A stretch of DNA of 64,000 nt from Linanthus parryae. Lineage: Eukaryota; Streptophyta; Magnoliopsida; Ericales; Polemoniaceae. The notes below the pieces were generated by a model. It made no database searches. It had not been told where the DNA came from and saw nothing but the letters and a program-made list of their open reading frames with translations. The position numbers and the translations under genes were made by a program. The DNA lies in contig JALGPY010000005.1 in NCBI GenBank assembly GCA_023055425.1, forward strand, positions 89,569,495-89,633,494. Reading direction: 5' to 3'. Shown piece by piece: positions 32,168 to 44,130 of the stretch (the first letter of the stretch is position 1; the number at the start of each line of letters is the position of its first letter).

Positions 32168-33411
32168 TCATGTTTCTGGTCAAGGATGTTCGCAACAATC
32201 CTTTTCCATCCCATACTACAGAGAAGCCCAAAGGAAAAGAACTTGCAGTTGTAACTGTCATAGATCAGGAAGAGAAAGAAGATGAAGAAATGCCAGTTGT
32301 TGCTTAAATCCATGAAGATGAAGAGTCGATACTGAGGATTCTCATGCAGCACGAGTGGTGGATTCATCCAAATTCGAGAAGTTCTATGATGAAATGAATT
32401 TTTCAGGAGCTTGTCGACTGGAAATGACGAAGGCTATTTTAAGAACCACAGAGGATTTTAATGAATATTTGGTAGTCTCCAATGGAGAAGTTATCAAGGC
32501 TGTGCGATCAACTGGCCCAGTAATGTCGTTTTTCAAGAAGTGAGAAGAAAGCAGATGTGAATCATTACAGGCCTTTGTATTTAACGACGATTCTCAACGG
32601 GATCGAGTTCAAGAGAGCTTTTGTTGATGGAGGAGCAACATTAAACGTGATACCAGTTAGCACTCTGGAGTTGGCTGGTATTCTAGAGAAGAAAATTGTG
32701 AAGCGACCGCCTCCCTTGCTTGGATTTGGGAGCTAGTCAAAAATGACAGTGGGACGGATCCGTTTAGGGATTCAGATTGAGAAGATCAAGTTTTCGGATA
32801 AATTCCATGTGAGCAAACACAACCTATCATATGTTTATTGGATGTCGGTGGATACATTGCTTCAATGCGGTACCCTCCAAGGCACATCAAATGATGAAAG
32901 CTATATAGAACGATAGAGTTGTGGACATTCCAGCTTCTATAATTCCTTTCGACTTGAATGAGGCTCACCTAACGGAGGTTGTTTGGTTCATAGAAATGGG
33001 AGACGAGGAAATGCCAACTCCTTTTAATCCCACCCCGCTGCCGAAATAGGAAGAAATCAAAGACCAGTCACCTGCATAAGTTATGTTGATGAGAGAAACT
33101 CCAAAGGAAGATCAATCTGCCAAAGAAGAATTGCCAAATGTTACTTATCACAAGAAGAACATTGATTATTTGAAAAGAGTTGTAGAGCATGACAAGGGAA
33201 TGAAGTTAGTATCTTTTATCAAAAACGAAAGAAGTTTTATCACATCTGAAGGTGTGCGGGGTCGTCTTCAGGTGCTTCTAATGAAGATGTCCCTGAAAAA
33301 GTTGAACGTCGAGAAGACGAAGAATTGAAAGACTTCGAAGTGAATGATGGTTTGGTTGAAGTACCAATAGATAAACTTAAAGAATCTCCGGAATGTATGG
33401 AGGACCAATAG
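32168..33411 (+). pseudogene. Duplicated fragment of element C gag-protease
   Basis: Aligns to 44200-45445: GGTCAAGGATGTTCGCAA, DSSKFEKFYDEMNFSGA, FKRAFVDGGATLNVIPVSTL (protease active site), and the linker up to the SPECMEDQ-type segment. A deletion of about 60 bp follows the first bases. The piece starts with the C sequence expected immediately after the E insertion and stops at a TAAACAAA microhomology with the E LTR (about 33409-33420). It is a diverged second copy, not part of the main C reading. Confidence 0.8.
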
Positions 33412-34802
33412 ATTAAACAAACCGACAAAACATTACATATATGTATATATTTTCGAAAGTCAAACTTTGTTATTTGAAGAGAATAGAAGTTGATTTTTAG
33501 AAACTTATGATAAAATAAAAATAAAAATTTTATTATAAAAAATACAGTTTTTCCCTAAAGTTTTTATGTTATATATATTCTACCAACTAGGCATCCATGC
33601 ACTTACTACTACACCTAGAAGTACCACCTTTGCCATTGCCTTTTCTTTTTCTTAAATATTTTTTTTTTTGTTTCTTTGTTTTGTACTCTCAAAGAGCCCT
33701 CATGCATGCTCACATATTCAAGATACACATCTCCACATACTTACACCATATGAACTCACATGTATTCCCACCTCACCCACAACATATAGCTATAGTATGT
33801 GTGTATGCACGAAAACAAGAACGGCTATATGGCCAAACGGTGAAACGGAGTGACAAAAATTAGAAAATATACGCTGAAATGAACTTACAAAAGTCGTGGA
33901 AAGCGAAACGGAGATAGAGCGTGAAGCTAAGACAACACGCCACGGAAGGTGGCAACAGAATATGGTGACAAAAGGCAGCACCCTCGATCACAAACAACGG
34001 AATGGATAAATTAGAAGAGGTGACACTGGTGAGAAACATGGGAGGGTTTGGTGGCTGCTGGTCGGACTTTTTTTCCTTTCTGATTGAGAGGAAGTTCAGA
34101 GGGAAGGAGGGGAGAGATAGATTAAGGAGGTAGAGTTCTGAGGGTGATGGCAGATGCGAGTGGGTTTATATACATGATGGTGAGAGAGAGACCCCCGTAG
34201 ATGATGGAGAAAACAGAATGAAAGTAATTTCATTTACGTTTTGGACCATGTGATTGCTAAGAGTATTTAAGAAGAAAAATAATAATTCATTTAATGAAGT
34301 GAAATTAATTAGGAAGGTGGAAAAAGGAATGGGTTGACGGGGTGGTGAACAGGATGACATGATGAGAATTTATTTGGAAGTTACTCCAAATTAATTGTAT
34401 ATTAATCAGTGTGTTTGAAGAAAAGGGAACATAAGGGATTGAATTTACTTCCGTGGGTTTTAGGTTTTGTTTGAAGTGAGAAAAAAAAGTTTGTGATGCT
34501 TTTGGATCACCCAAATAATTTGATATGTTAGAATAACATGTTGGATAGTTTAGGTGTACCAAAATAGAGGGTGACTAGGTCAAGATTAATTGGGTGGCTT
34601 GCGAGTATCAAGTGATGTAGGATTATTATTTTTAAGTATGCATATAAAAATGTAAAGTCAGGTAATTATTTTTAATAATAATAGTAACAATGAAAAAGAT
34701 AAAATTAAAAATAAAATTGTCGTAGTACTTATAAGTAACAATGATATCCTTGCACAATCATTTAATCGCCGAAATACCCCTTCAAAATTATGGGGTATGA
34801 CA
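33409..34802 (-). repeat. Element E 3' LTR, partial
   Basis: Aligns with 42759-44130 of the intact LTR (from ATTAAACAAAC...GACAAAACATTACAT to GGGGTATGACA). The other ~2.5 kb of this LTR are missing. The polypurine tract (AAGGAGGATA on the minus strand, about 34804-34815) follows on the right. Confidence 0.85.
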
Positions 34803-35010
34803 TCATATCCTCCTTAAAAACAAGTTTCGTCCCTGAAGCTTAACCATGTGTTCCAAAAAGTATCCAAACAAATATCTCACGTAAAGATGTCACATAAATA
34901 TGTAATGCTTAGGCGATGGATTCTAATGCATGTAATAATTTAAGAATAGAAAATGGGTTATTGAATCATATCTCCCTTAAAGAGAGTGGCGTCTCCAACA
35001 CTCAAATTAT
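34803..35010. other. Element E polypurine tract and 3' untranslated region
   Basis: Minus-strand untranslated sequence between the pol stop (35011) and the LTR, with a purine-rich TTTTTAAGGAGGATATGA at the LTR border. No gene. Confidence 0.6.
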
Positions 35011-36230
35011 CTAGTCAAACAAATGTGGATACCGTTTTCGCATGTCTGCTTCGGCCTCCCATCTTTCTTCTTCCGTCTGATGGTTGGACCAGAGAACTTT
35101 GACCAGCGCGGTTGACTTGGTACGGGTGTTCCTGGTTTTTGTGTCAAGGATTTTGATTGGTTCTTGTTCGAAGGTAAGAGACGGATCAAGTTGGACAGGC
35201 TCGGGGTTAAGAATATGACTTGGGTCGGGAACATAAGTTTTGAGTTGGGACACATGAAAGACGTTATGGAACCTACCTAGGCTGTTAGGAAGACTCAGGC
35301 GATAGGCAAACTCTCCTATACGATCAAGTACCTCGTACAGTCTAATGAACTTGGCACATAACATTCCTTTTTGGTTGAATCACATCACTCCTTTGTTTGG
35401 CGAGACCTTCAAAAATACCTTGTCTCCTACTTTGAACTCCACTGGTCTTCTCTTTAAATCAGCATAGGACTTTTGTCGGTCTTGAGCTGCCTTCATCCTT
35501 TGCAGGATCATCCTAATCTTGTTAGCCGAGTCTTCGATCATTTGTGGCCCAAGAATGATCGTCTCGCTAATGTCGCTCTAACACAACGGTGTCCTGCACT
35601 TCCTCCCATATAGTGCCTCGTAGGGTGCCATCCCTATGCTAGCATGGTAGCTGTTTTTATAAGAGAACTCGATAACTCGCAGCTTGTCCACCCACGAACC
35701 TCTAAAGTCCATAATGCAAGATCGTAACATGTCTTCGACGGTTTGAATCGTCCTTTCAGTTTGACCATCCGTAGCTGAGTGAAACGTCGTGCTAAACCTT
35801 AGCTCGGTGCCCATTACCTTTTGTAATTCCTTCATGTGATAAGAAGTTTGGATCCCTATCACAAATAATAGAGCTCCGTACTCCATGTAATCTTACCACA
35901 TTCTTGATGTACGCGTCCAGCCTCTATTCCATGTCCCACGTGTCCTTCATGAGAATGAATCTTTCCGTCTTGGTTAGTCGGTTGAATACCACCCAATTGG
36001 TTCAATCTATTGGTTGAAACTGGTAGGGTTGTCACAAAATCCATAGAGATTGAGTCCCATTTCCATACTTGTATGTCAAGCGGTTGTAGTGTTCCACCCA
36101 GTCTCTTGTGTTTAAATTTGACTTTTTGACAGGTCAGGCATCGTGATACAAAATCTGCTACCTCCTTCTTCATTCCTTTCCACCACAAGTTCTTCTTTAG
36201 GTCCTTGTATAATTTTTCTCCTCCAGGTGT
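35011..36230 (-). pseudogene. Element E integrase and chromodomain-like C-terminus
   Basis: Fragments in different frames encode the integrase zinc domain end (RCLTCQKVKFKH), first catalytic Asp (SMDFVTTLP) and a region with the third acidic residue (GQTERTIQTVEDMLR). Next come the GPY-like linker (LYEVLDRIGEFAYRLSLP, VFHVSQLK) and a terminal LVKVLWSNHQTEEERWEAE-type chromodomain. Chromodomains of this kind mark the Tekay/Del (chromovirus) lineage and guide insertion into heterochromatin. Frameshifts near 35365, 35890 and 36000. Confidence 0.8.
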
Positions 36231-38428
36231 ACTGAGTATGGTGTGGTGTGAGCTTCCATCATAATATTTTCCTTGATTTCTTCACACTTCAGTGGTATAC
36301 ACCATCATACCTTGAACCTGATACTACCATCTTCTTTTATCTTGAAATCGAGGGATTCGACTTTGTTAATATTTTCCTTAATTTTTTGTAAGAAAGCGTC
36401 ATCTTTTTGTCCTTCCTTTAACTCGTCGAAGATGTCGGGTACGATCATCGAGTTTCATAGCATGTTACTCGCAGTTCCTTTCGTGCAAAATTCAATTTCT
36501 AACTTTTGGAAGTCCTCATAGATCTTTCGTGGCTGAACCCACAAGGCATTCACCGTGTGATTCGTCTTTTGGCTCACTGCATCTGCAACTACATTGGCCT
36601 TCCCTTCGTGGTATTGGATTTGAAGATCATAATCCTTTACCAATTCCAGAAACATTCGTTGTTGCAAATTCAGATCATTTTGCATGAATATGTATTTCAA
36701 GCTCTTATGTTCTCTGAAGATCTTGCAAGTCGTGCCATATAGGTAGTGTCGCCATATCTTTAACGCGAACACTATGGCAGCCAATTCAAGATCATGAGTG
36801 GGGTATTTATCCTCATAGATCTTCAACTGTCTGGATGCATACGCAATCACCTTCCCTTCTTGCATCAATACACATCCCAATCTGTGCTTTGACGCATCAT
36901 TGTAGACTTGAATTTCACCTCCTTCGGTAGGTAAGCTCAACACAGGTGCTGATGACAATCTATCCTTGAGTGTCTGAAAAAGTTCCTCGCACTTTTCGTC
37001 CCATACGTACTTGCTTGGTTTCTTCATTAGGGTCGTCATGGGTTTGCCGATCTTCGAGAAGTCCTTCACGAACCTCCGACAGTATCCTGCTAGTCCCTCG
37101 ACGCTTCTTATCTCCGTCACGCTCTTCGGCATTGGCCTGTCTCTCACAACTGCTACTTTCCCCGGGTCCACGGATATACCCTCCTTGGATATTATGTTCC
37201 CTACGAAAGGTACTCTATCCAGCCAAAACTCACACTTCGAAAGTTTTCCATAAAGCTTCTCTTCCTTAGGGTTTCCAATACTTCCCTTAGGTGTTGCTCG
37301 TGTTCCTCCTTTCCCTTAGAGTAAATCAGAATGTCGTCAACGAAGACCACAACGAACTTGTCTAGGTACTTCTGTAAGACGTGATTCATTAACACCATGA
37401 ACGCCGATGGTGCATTGGTTAAACCGAAAGGCATCACCATGAACTCATAGTGACCATATCGAGTTCGAAAAGCTTTCTTAGGGATGGCTTGCTATGCTAT
37501 CCTAAGCTGGTGGTAACATGACCTCAAATTGATCTTGGAAAAGGTGTCGGCTCCTTGAAATTGGTCGAATAAGTCATCGATCATGAGAGGTGGGTATTTA
37601 TTCTAGACGGCTATGGCGTTTAGCTCGTGGTATTCTATGCATAACCTAAGGCTCTCATCCTTCTTCTTTACGAACAAGATCAGTGCTCCCCAAGGAGAAA
37701 CACTAGGCCTTATGAAACCCTTATCCTATAACTTATTGAGTTGCTCTTGAAACTCCTTTAGTTCCGCTGGTGCCATCTTGTATGGTGCCTTAGATATCGG
37801 TCCAGCTCTGGTACTAGATCACTTTTGAAGTCCACGGCTCTCCTTGGTGGCATTCCTGGAAGATCTTCTGGAAAGACATCTAGATACTCGTTCACTACTG
37901 GGATGTCCTCAAATTTCTCATCTTCTTTTCCAGTGTTGTGGATCGTATAGAGGTATGCCCTATGCCCTTTCTTCACATTGGATAGGATGGTTAAGGCTGA
38001 CACAATTTGGATTTTTGGTCCACTGGTTATACCCTTATTGGATAGACGTTCACCTTTAGGTCCACGAAACATAACCTTTTGGGTTGCACATTCTATGGTG
38101 GCTTTGTATTTTCTAAGCCAGCCATACCCAGGATGACATCCAGGCTACCTAGATCGAAAGCAATTAGGTCCTAAGGTAGTTCGGAACCTAGGATTTGTAT
38201 TTTGACTCTAGGTTACATGGTGTTACAGGTCACGACTTCTCCTTTAGGGTAAGAGATAGCAAGATATATAGTTTTAGGAGTGGGCAAGCCTAGCTTTTTA
38301 GCAAAATTGGATGATATGAAAGAAAAAAGTGGATCCGTAATCAAATAAAACAAAATCAGGGGTTGAGTGAATAAGGAATGTACCAGTCACCACGTTGGCC
38401 TGCTCTACTTGAAACTCGTTCATAACAT
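36231..38428 (-). pseudogene. Element E protease, RT and RNase H
   Basis: The frame at 37171-36455 has RT thumb/connection and RNase H ([40 protein letters not shown]). The frame at 37440-37201 has the RT palm with [13 protein letters not shown] and the catalytic FVDD. Upstream pieces (to 37760) hold the SPWGALIL and [18 protein letters not shown] motifs across several stops. Protease sequence lies at 38428-37760 but is broken. Typical single-RNase H gypsy pol. Confidence 0.8.
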
Positions 38429-39755
38429 TTATAGTTCCAGACGCACTCTTAGCTGCAGGTGTTGTCGAGGCTGCCAAGGTTGTTGATGAAGCATTGCTCC
38501 CCTGGGGTCGATTGTTGTAGCCATTTCCCCCTTGCCAGTTGTTCCTTTGATTAAAGCCTCCTCCTCCATTTTTGTTCCTGTAGCCATCATTTTTGATGTT
38601 TCTAACATTGTTGTATCCTCCTCCCTGTTGGTAGTTTCGCTGATTGCCTCCATACTGTTTTCCCTTGTTGTTGTTTTTTCCTTGGTTATAGCTGTTGCTG
38701 CCCCCTGAGCGATTTGCGCCATTACCTCCATTACCGCCACAATGTTAGTTAGGACGGTTGTTGAAGCTTCAACCAGTGTTAGAATTATGGGGCCTCACTA
38801 GGCATAAGTACTTCCGGTGGCCTTTCCTTCCACAGTTGAGACAGGTTAACTTTTCTCCTCGACAGTCCACCCCTGGGTGGTTGTTTCCACATCTCTTGCA
38901 ATGTTGGTCGTACCATGCCTTGTCCTCCATTATTACCATGCTGATATGTGGGGGTGGGGCGAAACCTTTTATCCCCAGCATTGTTCCCAGGGTTACGGTT
39001 TGGAAACATGGTGCTGCTGGCGCTTCGAGCTTCCGTTTTCTCCCTTCCTCATTGTCATCAATCATCTGCGGCATGTCCTGTGTTGCACCATAAGCTTCAT
39101 TGAGGGTTTCGAACCGTGTTGGTCCCAGAGTCTTCTGAAGATTGTTGTGGAGTCCTCCCAAAAACCCTTTTATCTTCTTTTCTTCGGTGGCTACTAGCTC
39201 TCTCGCAAACCTCCTTATCTCCTTGAAATTCTTATGGTAAGTTTAAAGGCTGTCACTCCCTTGCTTCAGGTTCATAAACTCTTTGAACTTCCGATCTTTG
39301 ACATGGTCAATATAGAAGCGTTCACGCAATGCTATTTTCAGTAGTTCCCAACCAAATCCATGTTGGGCACGTAGTTCTTCCCCCTTGGCTGACCACCAAT
39401 CGTCAGCCACCTCTTTGAAGTAGAAGATCGCTATTACGACGCACTGGTTCTCAGGATAGCATACTGATCTCAGAACCTTCTAAAAATCCCTGATCCAATT
39501 CTCTAGGATTGTTGGATCCTCTGTCCCATAGAAGAAGTCAGGTCGAAGTTCATCTACTTTACTCATTACACTTCCTCCTCCATTATGAGTATTATGAAGG
39601 ATCTGGGTAAAGGCCAAGGTCGCCTGCTGAAGGTTTTGGAACTCAATTGGGTCCGCTGGTGGAACATGTCTACCTTGAACTGGTTGTCCTGTTGGGTTTC
39701 ATTGTTGCTGGTTGATTCCCGCAGCCCGTAGTATAATAGTGGTGTGGGTTGGCAT
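38429..39755 (-). pseudogene. Element E gag
   Basis: Likely start ATG at 39755. Capsid region with IEFQNLQQATLAF, KEVADDWWSAKGEEL, RERFYIDHVKDRKFKEFMNLKQG and a zinc knuckle CLNCGRKGHRKYLC (near 38800). Stops at about 39480 and 39240, and frameshifts. Downstream of the knuckle the sequence is Gly/Asn/Gln-rich. Confidence 0.75.
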
Positions 39756-40236
39756 ATCACATTGTACCTTATAAATTTGACCTTACTTAATACAATCCTA
39801 ACATATGGCATACATATACATGAAGAATAGGCTAAAGTAAGCATGCATTTATCACAAAATAACACATATTCACCATCAGGGAGTAATGGTCAGAAAGGCT
39901 CTCCTGACCATCGAGGTACTTCATGAACATCGAGGAGTCCTCGATTTTGAAGGTGGGTGCGACATACTTGGGAAATTCGGTAGATGGTTGAGCAGCCATA
40001 TGAGAAAAAAAAATCTTAGAAGCGTGTGGAACGAATGCGATACTCTCGCTTCTAGCATTACTAACATCTAAAAAAGAAGAAAAAACATCACAACTGAGCA
40101 AGGATATATTCCTAAGCTATCCATAACCCTCGGCTTGGTTCAATTTTAGTTGCCCTGTGTTCATTTCCATTTTCGAAAAAGTTTTATTTCCAACTTATGT
40201 TAGTGGAATTCAAAGGATTGCACTATCTTAGAAACC
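39756..40236. other. Element E leader
   Basis: Untranslated sequence between the primer site and gag on the minus strand. No recognisable domain. Confidence 0.5.
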
Positions 40237-40253
40237 TTGGCTCTGATACCAAC
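40237..40253 (-). other. Element E primer binding site
   Basis: On the minus strand TTGGTATCAGAGCCAAG directly follows the LTR end (GGGCATTTCA). Initiator-Met tRNA type. Confidence 0.85.
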
Positions 40254-43200
40254 TGAAATGCCCCTAAAATATGGGATGCCTCCGCCCGAGGTAATGAACC
40301 CCATTGGGAACAGATAGGAGTCTAAGTTCATAGATAGTGCAATACTCAAATATCCAAACATAAACATCTATTCAATTTAAACCCAAACCGGGAACATTGT
40401 TTTGATAAAAAGAAATTACATTATTCACATGAATTTACTAATGGCCATATGGCAACCTCTTATTCAGCGATTCGTGACCGCTCCCCACCTTTATTAGCAA
40501 CATGCGGTTTTCAAATGGCAACAACCGACGCAGCAAAACGTTATCCGTAAAAGACTGAGTAGGCACATACTACAATGAGTAAATAAGAGGTTTTGGCTAA
40601 GTATAACATGATCGTAAGAACTTTTGAAATAACACGATTGTAAAAGAAGTAATACATGATCGAAAGAACTCTTGAGTTAAACCGGATATAAAAAGAGTGC
40701 CACTTTAACTTATTAGTTTTGTTGAGGTATTAAAACCCAGCGGGTAACGTATATCCACAGAGAGGTCAGGATGCAATATATATAAAATGGTACGTTTTCG
40801 GACATCGCCCGTCCCAATTCACCAAGAGCGTTAGAAGGTAGCCCAACAAATACCTCGCTCAAAACATACTATACGACCTTAAGTGTCGACACCCCTATAC
40901 AGCAGAGACCTATGTCAGCATAGTAGTACTCTATAATTTATACAATATATAACCCTGGGGCTGTACCATAGCAGTATATGTCAGCCACTACGAGGTTCGG
41001 GTACGTAATCTCGTATTGATTATTATCCGAGGGATTTCCTATAAGCTCCCTTGGTCGAAACCCCTATACAGTTGTGACCCACACATGGATAGGTAGTACT
41101 CTATAGCTTTCACAATTTTATAAACCTGTATAGGGTAGGGTATGAAACCCTAGGAGGTTCGTCTCACGTGCGCCTCCGGCCGTAGCCTTCACACACATCC
41201 TCTGTACATCGCCCCATTTCATTTATCGTTCATTTATATTCCACAAGATCATTTTAGAAACATCGGTTCGAAATTCAGAAGTAACCACATATCTTTCAAA
41301 AAGAATATTTGCAAGAAAGATTGTCAAAATTTGAGACTTAAAAGTAGTTGTTCGAAACACGAGTAACAAACGCCAAGACACATTTTGATAGTTAAAGTAT
41401 TGTGCGCATAAACTTACTTGGAAATGGAGAGAGCTTCACGCACAAGAAAGCACACAAACCGTACTATAGGACCTTAAGTGTTGACACCCCTATACAACAT
41501 AGACCTATGTCAGCATAGGCAGTACTCTATAATTTCCACAATAAATAACCCTGGGGCTGTACCATAGCAGTATATGTCAGCCACTACGAGGGCCGGGTAT
41601 GTAATCTCGTATTGATTATTATCTGAGGGATTTCCTATAAGCTCCCTTGGTCGTAGCCCTCACGCACATCCTCTGTACATAGCCCCATATCCATTATCGT
41701 TCATTAATCATCATTTCGATCATTTCAAAGATAACGTTATTTACAAAATTACTTTGAAAAAAGTCTACCAAAATAGGTTTCATAAACATTTGAAGAGTAG
41801 CACAAGGTATATATATATATTTTGATAACTCACACAGAATTGTATTTTGATAGTTGAAGACATTGCGCATATGCACTTACCAGAATTAAAGTAGAGTGGC
41901 GCACACAGCAAGAACGTCCTGGTAGTCTTAATATGGGTCTTCCACAAACTCGACTCCTATGAACTCGGATTCTACAATAGGCAGATAGCCCAAATCAGTA
42001 TACAACCAACTAGACCAACGTATGCAAAAAGTGTCCTACGCAGTGGCGGAGCCAGAATTTTGGTGAGGGGGGGGGGGCACAATTTTTTTTTTTTGAAGGA
42101 GAGGGTATAGATTTTTAATGAATAAAAAATTATGCTATTGTAGTAAATACTATGATTTTTTGTGTATTTATGAAAAAATAAATGGGTAATTGTGTATATT
42201 AAATAGGTGGTGTTTTTTTTTTTTTGTAAAAAAACATGCTTTTGCCAAGAACTAGAACTCTTTTTTTGTCCAAAAATATATGCTTTTGTAAAGAATCAAA
42301 CTCAAGACCTATGCTTTGCAAACTAAACTCCTTACCACTGGACCAAAATACCAACCGTGTCATTTATGGGGGGGCACACGTATATATTCAATACTGATAC
42401 AACTAAAAAAGACCAAAAATATAGGCGTATCCTCGTGTTTCCGGGCGAGCCAGGGGGCCTGGTCCTACGTGGGAGGCAATAGAATTTATCATAAGTTAAT
42501 TTATCACCCTTATTACCCCCAAATATTTTTATTCTAAACTTATTTAAATTAAATGAAAAATAAGTAATAATTATAGTTATAATAATTATAGCATGTAAAG
42601 TTTAGAAATATTGATTAATTAGTCTCTTGTAAGTATTAAACAAAACTATCCAACTAATCTTACAATGTGATAAACATAAACTTTAAAGTTCTAATCATAT
42701 CGTACTACTGATATCTTCAATGTTAAGAAATCACCCTAATATTCTCGTTTTCTAAAGGATTAAACAAAACGACAAAACATTACATATATGTATATATTTT
42801 CGGAAGTCAAACTATGTTATTTAAAGAGAATAGAAGTTGATTTTAGATACTTATAATAAAACCAAAATTAAAATATATATATATATATATATTATAAAAA
42901 ATATAGTTTTTTCCAAAACTTTTTATGTTATGATATTCTACCAACTAGGCCTCCATGCACTTACTACTAAACCTAGAAGTACCACCACTGCTACTTCGTC
43001 ATTTTCTTTTTTTTTTTCCTTAAATATTTTTTTATTTCTTTGTTTTGTACTCTCACAGAGCCCTCATGCATGCTCACATATACAAGATACACACCCCGAC
43101 ATACTTACACCATATTAACTAACATTTATTCCCACCTCACACACAACATATAGCTATAGTAAGTGTATATGCACGAAAACAAGAACGATTATAGCTAAAC

Positions 43201-44130
43201 AGTGAAACAGAGGGACGAAAATTAGAAAATAGATGCTGAAATGAACTTACAAAAGTCGTGGAAAGCGAAATGGGGATGGAGCGTGAAGCGAAGACGACAC
43301 GTGACGGAAGGTGGCAACAGAAGATTGTGACGAAAGGCAGCACCGCGATCACAAACAACAGAATGGATAAATGAGAAGAGGTGACACTGGTGAGAAACCT
43401 GGTTGGGTTTGGTGGCTGCTGGTTGGACTTTTGTTCCTGTTTGATTGAGAGGGTAGGAGGGGAGAGAGAGATTAAGGAGAGAGAGTTCTGAGGGTGATAG
43501 CAGATGGGAGTGGGTTTATAGACGATGGTGAGAGAGAGAGAGGGCCGTAGAGGATGGATAAAACGGAATGAAATTAATTTCATTTACGTTTTGGACCATT
43601 TGATTACTGAGAGTATTGAAGTAGAAAAAATAACGATCCATTTAATGAAGTGGAATTAATTAGGAAAGCGAACAAAGAAATGGGTTGACGGGGTGGTGAA
43701 GAGGAAGACACAATGAGAATTTATTTGGAAGGTATTCCAAATTAAATGTAGATTAATTAGTGTGTTTGAAGGAAAAGGGAACGGAAGGGATTGCATTTAT
43801 TTTCGTGGGTTTTTTGTTTTGTTTGAAGTGAGAAAAAAAGTTTGTGATGCTTTGCGAGCACCAAAATAATTTGCTATGATGGAATAACTGGTTGGATAGT
43901 TTAGGTGTACCAAAATAGAGGTTGACTAGGTCAAGATTAATGGGTGGCTTGCGAGTATCAAGTGATGTAGCATTATTATTCTTAAGTAAGCATAGAAAAA
44001 TGTAATTTCAAGTAATTATTTTTAGTAATAATAGTAATAATGAAAAAGATAAAACCAAAAATAAAATTGTATTAGTAATTATAAATAACCATGATATCCT
44101 TGCACAATCATTTAATTATGGGGCATTACA
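40254..44130 (-). repeat. Element E 5' LTR (3.9 kb)
   Basis: Ends TGAAATGCCCC (plus, 40254) and GGGGCATTACA (44130), followed by the target duplication TCAGG. The length fits the long LTRs of Tekay/Del elements. Inside are a diverged direct duplication of about 600 bp (ACTATACGACCTTAAGTGT at 40866 and ACTATAGGACCTTAAGTGT at 41463) and a 421-bp MITE. Confidence 0.85.
42041..42461. mobile_element. hAT-like MITE in element E LTR
   Basis: 421 bp, left end CAGTGGCGGAGCCAG, right end (reverse complement) CAGGCCCCCTGGCTCGCC. Flanked by a perfect 8-bp duplication GTCCTACG (42033-42040 and 42462-42469). The CAGTGGCGGAGCC terminus is common among plant hAT-type elements. Poly-G and poly-T runs follow the left end. 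No coding sequence. Confidence 0.8.

Larger units (their letters stand above)
30089..44130 (-). mobile_element. Element E: Tekay/Del-type gypsy element, rearranged
   Basis: Flanked by the 5-bp duplication TCAGG (30084-30088 and 44131-44135) inside C's gag. Read on the minus strand: 5' LTR (44130-40254), initiator-Met primer site, gag, protease, RT, RNase H, integrase, chromodomain-like end, polypurine tract, then a partial 3' LTR (34802-33409). Left of that lie a 1.24-kb piece of element C and a complete but internally deleted LTR (30089-32167), which a simple insertion cannot give. Confidence 0.85.

Noticed and set aside
43137..43583. 148-codon minus-strand frame in the E LTR as a gene
   Set aside because: It is LTR sequence; the homologous LTR pieces (31200-31600 and 33790-34200) have the frame broken and it resembles no protein.
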